From Ophiothrix spiculata (Eukaryota; Echinodermata; Ophiuroidea; Amphilepidida; Ophiotrichidae), in the NCBI GenBank assembly GCA_000969725.1, contig JXSR01S011555.1: 24,262 bases of DNA; one strand, 5' to 3'. The notes below the pieces were generated by a model. It had not been told where the DNA came from, made no database searches, and saw only the letters and a program-made list of their open reading frames with translations. The translations under genes and the position numbers were made by a program. Shown here in pieces: positions 19,952 through 24,262 of this stretch. How positions within the stretch are numbered: position 1 is the first letter of the stretch; each line of letters opens with the position of its first letter.

Positions 19952-20297
19952 GGCCAAAAAAAGTTGACTACATGTCCTTTAATGGTGAACTTGATGGTCA
20001 GTCGTTCGGTCGGTCAGATCTTTTTTTTTTCTTTCTTGAAAATGGACACCAAAAAAACTGAACAAAATAGTTTATATAAATATTTTCATCTTTTTCATGT
20101 TTGCTCCATGCAAATATATAACATTCTGTGAATATTGTTTTAAATTCAACCCAAATATCATGATATTTTTACCGAATGCACTGTTGAGTTAGGCAAAGGT
20201 TCACACACAAAAAAAACAATAAAAAAGCGACCCTAAATTTTTGCCAATTTTGGGTCGGTCGCAAAGAGCCAAGTCAACAATTTTTTTGTTTTAGGCC
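19952..20297. mobile_element. Tourist-like MITE (PIF/Harbinger), copy 3 of the GGTC family, diverged
   Basis: The element is flanked by exact TAA duplications (19949-19951 and 20298-20300). The ends are GGCC plus an A-run plus GTTGACT on the left, with AGTCAAC and a T-run on the right, so the terminal repeats are about 20-25 bp and less perfect than in copies 1 and 2. GTCGGTC-type repeats lie inside both ends (CGTTCGGTCGGTCAG near 20003 and TTTGGGTCGGTCGC near 20248). Length 346 bp. Differences in the outer TIR suggest a separate subfamily or greater age. It has no coding content. Confidence 0.8.
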
Positions 20298-20300
20298 TAA

Positions 20301-20652
20301 ACATCAAACTGGATCTGGAACCATTTTTCTCTTCAGTTTCAATTTATTCTCAATTCTACTGATTAATCAAAATGAGAGGAGACGAGCATTTTGGTAAACC
20401 TTCTAAAAAATACAATACTTGGAATGAATGATCACTTCTTGAACAAAGTTAAAATGATTCTGATTGAAATCGGAATAAATCAAAAGGCATGACTTTGTGC
20501 ATTTTGTTTGACTTCTTTGTCAAATCATGCATTAAACTAGAACAATGAAATAAATGCACCATTCTAAGTATGTTGTGTGAGCAAATATTTCAATAAATTC
20601 AGCACTGAACTTGACTTGATGGCAGTTCAGGAAAAAGAAAACAGATAGGGTG
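20301..20652. other. AT-rich spacer, no gene supported
   Basis: I see nothing beyond unremarkable AT-rich DNA between two elements. Confidence 0.6.
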
Positions 20653-20921
20653 AAACCATTGTCGGCCTCCAAACAAAATTTTCCCTACCAAACATTTGGT
20701 TGCGATGTCACCAAATATTTGCTATCGAATTTAAAGTATGAACAGGTAACAAACATTTGGTCCAATGTATATGGCAATTCAATCACATGTGCAATCTAGC
20801 ATGAAATTTAATTTGGTATCAACTTGGTGTTGAATTTATTTTGTTTGGAGTCACTCGTCATTTTAACGTCACAACCAAATGTTTGATAGCGAAAATTTTG
20901 TTTGGAGGCCGACTATGGTTT
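20653..20921. mobile_element. Palindromic MITE with GTCGGCCTCC ends, class uncertain
   Basis: The left arm (20653-20702) and right arm pair over about 48 bp with few mismatches. Both read AAACCAT, one differing base, GTCGGCCTCC, AAACAAAATTTT, then CAAACATTTGGTTG. The AAACATTTGGT word is repeated a third time inside (about 20751), in direct orientation to the left arm. Target duplications are not evident, and it is unclear whether AAACCAT belongs to the element or is flanking palindrome. Length about 269 bp, non-coding. Confidence 0.65.
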
Positions 20922-21304
20922 AGGCCATATTGGATGTTTAACAGCACAAGGAATTTTCATACTGGGCCCTGATAAGAAGTTTACTGTCATCTTTTTAACA
21001 CTAACCTATCCCTATCCAACAAAATCAAACAAGCAAAAATAAAAAAAAATAGGAAGTACAAATATGTCATAGACACAAGTACAAAATAGCTGCTGCCAAG
21101 GCAGGCCCCACTCAATGGCTTGGCTTCCATGCGATTTCCACTCATCAGTCAAAGAAGTTGAGGTTTTAAAGGGGCATTAGACAACATTTTGAATTTTATT
21201 TGTGGATGATTTACACTTCATATGTTGGGAAAATTTTGATGACAACCTTCAGAAAAGTCAAAAATTTGAATTTAATTTTGCTTGTTAAAAATAGTTCCTC
21301 ATGC
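20922..21304. other. AT-rich spacer, no gene supported
   Basis: No gene. A TTTTAAAGGGGCATT word near 21165 resembles a phrase I associate with dispersed repeats, and a related AATTGCCCCTTTAA phrase appears inverted near 19360. Neither has visible boundaries. Confidence 0.5.
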
Positions 21305-21307
21305 TAA

Positions 21308-21743
21308 GGCCATTTAAAAAAAATAGTTTGTCTCAAAGCTCTCCTCTCTTGAAAAACTTATGCGAAATGCGGTTTTATTTTATTTTATTTTTCTCTTAGA
21401 TTTTTTTTGTGTGTGTGACAGAAGTCATGAGTGCTATTCTAAATAGAAAAGAGTTCCATATATACTCCCTCATATGTTTACATGTCAGGTTCAAAATTAA
21501 TGTTAAGATTGGCCTTTTTTAAAATAAAAAAACAGAATAAAGAACCAATTTAATTAGAAATTTTATGTTGCAAGTAAATATAAAAGGAGTTCATATAGAA
21601 TTTTAGCCAATTATGAAGAATATTTTTCAAAAAAAATTAAAAACAGCAAAACAAATATTTTTGCGACTTTTTGAAAAATTAACGCGCACACTAAAACTAA
21701 CGCACGCGGGAGCTTTGAGACAAACAATTAATTTTATTTAGCC
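21308..21743. mobile_element. Tourist-like MITE (PIF/Harbinger), TTTGTCTCAAAGCTC family
   Basis: Exact TAA duplications flank it (21305-21307, 21744-21746). The ends are GGCC on the left and AGCC on the right, then an A/T run, then TTTGTCTCAAAGCTC in inverted orientation, giving about 38 bp of imperfect terminal repeat. The AGTTTG/TTGTTTG segment resembles the same position in the GGTC family, so the two families may be related. The right interior has CpG-bearing words (ACGCGCACAC and ACGCACGCGGG), and a (TTTTA)n tract lies at 21373-21392. Length 436 bp, non-coding. Confidence 0.8.
21373..21392. repeat. (TTTTA)n simple repeat
   Basis: Three to four TTTTA units inside the MITE; an ordinary microsatellite. 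Confidence 0.7.
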
Positions 21744-21746
21744 TAA

Positions 21747-22072
21747 ATATTTTAGTTAAGCTTAGGCCTATCACAAAATTTAAGCACCATAAGCATGATT
21801 TTTGGTCGTAAGGCCAAAATCATTTTGGTAGAAAAAAAAACACACCATTGTAACCAGCATGAAAATCCACTTTCAAAAAATGAATGATTTTGAACTGTTT
21901 ACATTTGCTTTGTTATTGTCCATCAAGATGGACCGCACAAACTAGATAGCCTACTTAATTGCAGAGCAAAACCTTTTCAAAAATACAATGGCCTGGGATA
22001 GACATCATCCTTAAATTTCATACCATTCACCCAAACCATAGATTTGAAGGTTTATGATCAAACTATGGTTAA
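21747..22072. other. AT-rich spacer, no gene supported
   Basis: The stretch contains a small imperfect hairpin at about 21796-21823 (ATGATTTTTGGTC against GGCCAAAATCAT), whose right arm starts TAAGGCC like the MITE ends nearby. Otherwise nothing is recognised. Confidence 0.5.
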
Positions 22073-22565
22073 GGCTAATGAAACTTGATTATTAGTTTCC
22101 CGTCACATTTTTTTCCAAAAAATATGAGGTCATGATTTCATTATTCATTATTTTGGAAAAATTCATTATTGTCAAAACTTTCATTTACATGGTTATTGCC
22201 TATATTGTCTAAAAGACAGTCTTAAAACAGGAATTAATGCTTAGATCATCATTACAGACATTTTGCAACAGATTGAGAAAAGATTTAAAGTTGTTTTTAT
22301 GAAAAGAAATTGCAATTTTTACAATCAATAGAAACATGAGGTAATCCTTTAATTTTCATTATTTACCACATCCTCTACCCTTACAACTAAGACATACTGC
22401 TCATTATGATCAGTAGGGGATGTCAGACATTTTGAGAGTTTCAATTTTGATTATTTCCATTTCAATTTTCAGATAATTGACTTTTGAAAATAATGAAAGT
22501 TTTGGTCAAATTGAAAAGGTTATGAGGGCGGGTGACGGGAAACTAATAATCAAGTTTCATTAGCC
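22073..22565. mobile_element. MITE with perfect 34-bp TIRs, probably PIF/Harbinger
   Basis: The terminal repeats (22073-22106 and 22532-22565) are identical over 34 bp, beginning GGCTAATGAAACTTG and ending CCCGTCAC. The flanks are TAA on the left (22070-22072) and TAG on the right (22566-22568). This is a TWA-type duplication with one change, which together with the GGC start favours PIF/Harbinger. A further internal inverted pair CAAAACTTTCATT (from about 22173, and inverted near 22500) extends the symmetry. Length 493 bp, no coding frame. The perfect ends suggest it is younger than copy 3 of the GGTC family. Confidence 0.7.
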
Positions 22566-22574
22566 TAGAGCACA

Positions 22575-22592
22575 GGACAAGAGCTCTTGTCC
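22575..22592. repeat. Perfect 18-bp palindrome
   Basis: GGACAAGAGCTCTTGTCC is its own reverse complement and has no spacer. It starts 10 bp beyond the right end of the neighbouring MITE. It could be a protein-binding site or chance; nothing else near it suggests a role. Confidence 0.6.
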
Positions 22593-23138
22593 AGGACTAT
22601 CAGTTCATTTCCATTCATCCAACTCAAATATCATTTTCAACCGCCCTTGACCTTACAATAATTGCTTATTCCAACCCCTGGGGTACGGTCTATTTGAACT
22701 GAAGCAAGTCCAAGCATAGCCACCATGCATGCGCCATGCATTCCTTTAGTTGGTATAGCTTTGGCAAGATAAATTTACAATGCTGATACTGAAAGCCCTC
22801 TGATGAATTGCAAGCAGTCTATAGGGACCCTGGTGGTAAATAATTATCACAAGAAATGGTTTCACTTAAATTCACCAGATATATATACCAGGCTGAATTT
22901 ATCTATCTAAATTCCACAGAATAATATGACCATGCTCTGAGGAATCGGAATTGGTTTATTTTCTGAATATTAGAGTGTAGTGATTATTTGTCTGACCAAT
23001 TATAAACTGTAACCAAATGTGCCCCGTCACAACGAAAGGTACCTAAGAAAAAAACTTTGCCCGGAAGTATTGCTCAGAATGCATTGAAATACTTCAAAAA
23101 TAGCCAAAAATAGCAAAATTTTCCGGGGCTTCACCCCT
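22593..23138. other. Spacer, no gene supported
   Basis: AT-rich DNA, with a somewhat more mixed stretch at 22660-22760 (for example CCATGCATGCGCCATGCATTCC). I see no frame, exon or element boundaries. Confidence 0.5.
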
Positions 23139-23225
23139 GGACCCCTTAATTAAGGTTACAAAATGTCTGTAATTACTTCAATTTGCTTGTTTTTTCAGGA
23201 GCTTAGCCCCTAAACCCCCCTACAA
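23125..23225. repeat. Pair of GGGGCTTCACCCC-type units, repeat fragment
   Basis: CCGGGGCTTCACCCCTGGACCCC (about 23125-23147) and a diverged relative GGAGCTTAGCCCCTAAACCCCCC (about 23198-23220) lie some 73 bp apart in the same orientation. Each can form a small GGGG/CCCC hairpin. I recall similar GGGGCTTCGCCCC phrases as common repeats in marine invertebrates. Class unknown. Confidence 0.5.
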
Positions 23226-23261
23226 GTTGTGCACCAGATATGTCTCCATAATGTACGAAAA

Positions 23262-23346
23262 GTAAAAAAAAAAAAAACTTGGCTCAAAAAGTAAAAAAAA
23301 AAAATTGACCCGAGGCCAACTAAAAAAAAAGTTGCCTCGACCCATT
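23262..23346. repeat. A-run rich repeat with GAGGCAAC hairpin
   Basis: Three long A-runs are separated by CTTGGCTC, TTGACCCGAGGCCAACT and AGTTGCCTCGACCC. The last two are near-complements and form a hairpin at about 23309-23343. The composition recalls the subterminal parts of the GGTC-family MITEs, but the GGCC ends and target duplications are missing. Confidence 0.45.
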
Positions 23347-23476
23347 TTGCCATCCCCCCTGTAAGTCAAATGGTGCGTCCCTTATGCCTGTTTGTACAAT
23401 GACAGTTTTCTTTGACAAAGGATCCTCACATGAAGATATGTGCTTTGACCACATTGATAGCCAATACATGCAGGAT

Positions 23477-23766
23477 ACCCTGGTCACATAACCTTGCGAC
23501 GAGGTTACGATGTTTTACGTCATCATACCAGCAGACACCGATCGGACACCGGTCGGTGCCCAACCGGACAGTGTTCGGACGGTGTCCGTGAGCCGTAGAG
23601 ACGCCGGAAGCATGCCGCAAGAATTTAATTCCAAGTTAAAACCTTGAGGCTTGTATACGATGTCTTCAGTTATGGTCACATAACCACCGGCATCGGACCA
23701 GGCATCGCAAGCATTCACCGGTGTCATACCGGCGTTGTGGCTTCATGCGGCTTATGTGACCAGGGT
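23477..23766. mobile_element. CpG-rich MITE-like element with ACCCTGGTCACATAA ends
   Basis: Perfect 15-bp terminal inverted repeats lie at 23477-23491 and 23752-23766. A third copy of the core, GGTCACATAACC, lies inside in direct orientation (about 23675-23686). The interior is GC- and CpG-rich, in sharp contrast to the flanks, and structured: CGGACACC (about 23543) pairs with GGTGTCCG (about 23580), and ACCGG words recur. No target duplication is obvious (TA on the left, TG on the right). The two minus-strand frames over it (23426-23620, 23515-23727) overlap out of frame and show no motif. Superfamily unknown. Confidence 0.6.
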
Positions 23767-24133
23767 GTGAGTCAAGACTTATCATTCAAGGAAGCTGTAA
23801 AATATAATTCAAAATAATCATGTGTCTATCCAGACATGTAATATGGCCTATAGCAGCTAAACACTTCCTGTATCACATAATTAAGTTCACTTATTATACA
23901 GGTGTAATTTCCTATTTTGAGATCAGTGTTGGACTAAAGCTTTCACTCACAAAATCAAATTGGAGATACCATATGAAAGCACATATTTTTCTCATAACCC
24001 CTGTAAATTTTCATACCTATATTATGTTTTGTTGAAGAGATATGGTCAAAAAATTGCTGAATTAATGAAATATTTTGTTAACAAAAATAAATAGGCCTAT
24101 TCTATATGTTTCTATGGGTCACTCTCAGACACA
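23767..24133. other. AT-rich spacer, no gene supported
   Basis: A 71-codon plus-strand frame (23820-24035) has no recognisable motif. An AATAGGCCTATT palindromic word occurs near 24090. Confidence 0.55.
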
Positions 24134-24262
24134 CAGTGGCGTAACCAGATTCTTTGAAATGAGGGGGCAAGATGGGGCAAACATGTTTCAGGGGAGGGCG
24201 AGAACAAAGCAAAAATAGGAGTTCTCCATAGACCCAAGTACAAAGTCAAATTTCATTTTGGG
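24134..24262 (+). mobile_element. Partial repeat starting CAGTGGCGTAACCAG, cut by window edge
   Basis: The segment CAGTGGCGTAACCAG followed by G-rich DNA (GAGGGGGCAAGATGGGGC, then GGGGAGGGCGAG) matches a repeat start I recall from many invertebrate genomes. CAGTGG-type ends are compatible with hAT elements. Only one end is in view, so neither the inverted partner nor a target duplication can be checked. Confidence 0.45.

Noticed and set aside
23426-23727. Two minus-strand frames over the CpG-rich element
   Set aside because: They overlap out of frame and owe their openness to GC-rich composition and inverted repeats.
1-24262. CRISPR array, bacterial operon, or retroviral/LTR/Polinton element
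   Set aside because: No regularly spaced direct repeats, no tightly packed genes, no paired long terminal direct repeats and no recognisable polymerase, capsid or envelope-like frames were seen.

Overview
This window looks like non-coding DNA from an animal nuclear genome. It is AT-rich, every long reading frame is short and low-complexity, no protein family is recognisable with confidence, and the DNA is packed with short non-autonomous transposons. Recurrent AGGCCT-centred words and several repeat motifs (GGTCGGTC-bearing elements, CTCCCG repeats, GTGGCGTAACCAG, GGGGCTTCACCCC) resemble what I know from marine invertebrate deuterostomes. An echinoderm, or possibly a hemichordate, is my best guess. 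This is inference; no diagnostic gene is present.

The clearest content is a set of terminal-inverted-repeat elements whose ends can be fixed to the base. Four elements have GGCC-type ends and exact 3-bp TTA or TAA target duplications (4760-5119, 15490-15851, 19952-20297, 21308-21743). That is the hallmark of PIF/Harbinger (Tourist-like) MITEs. A fifth (22073-22565) has perfect 34-bp ends and a near-match duplication. A 1.04-kb TA-flanked element with CAGGG/CAGTG ends (2926-3964) looks like a non-autonomous Tc1/mariner relative. A 165-bp CAGGG-ended element with an 8-bp duplication (15875-16039) looks like hAT. Other palindromic elements of uncertain class lie at 6835-7139, 16114-16247, 20653-20921 and 23477-23766. 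A widely spaced inverted pair lies at 13594-14693. One tRNA-derived SINE is fairly clear (about 17395-17600) and a second is much decayed (about 8370-8550). A partial repeat runs off the right edge from 24134.

Region by region: 1-2900 is AT-rich spacer with one repeat-like block (about 520-780). 2926-3964 is the mariner-like element. 4000-6830 is spacer with one Harbinger MITE and some stem-loops. 6835-7260 holds a CTCCCG element followed by an AT-rich palindrome. 7260-13590 is the least repeat-dense part; its only host-gene hint is one 66-bp minus-strand exon candidate (10608-10673) with good splice signals and a possible terminal exon at 10238-10336. 13594-16250 is a nest of repeats, including a diverged tandem duplication whose second unit was later hit by a Harbinger and a hAT MITE. 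16250-19950 is spacer with one SINE. 19952-24262 is again dense in MITEs, ending in a CpG-rich element and the edge repeat.

No complete protein-coding gene, rRNA, functional tRNA, CRISPR array, operon or retroviral/LTR element could be supported. The window reads as intergenic or large-intron DNA shaped by MITE activity. The most useful signals are the nested insertion history at 15170-16110, two CpG-rich structured elements unlike their surroundings, and the minus-strand exon candidate.
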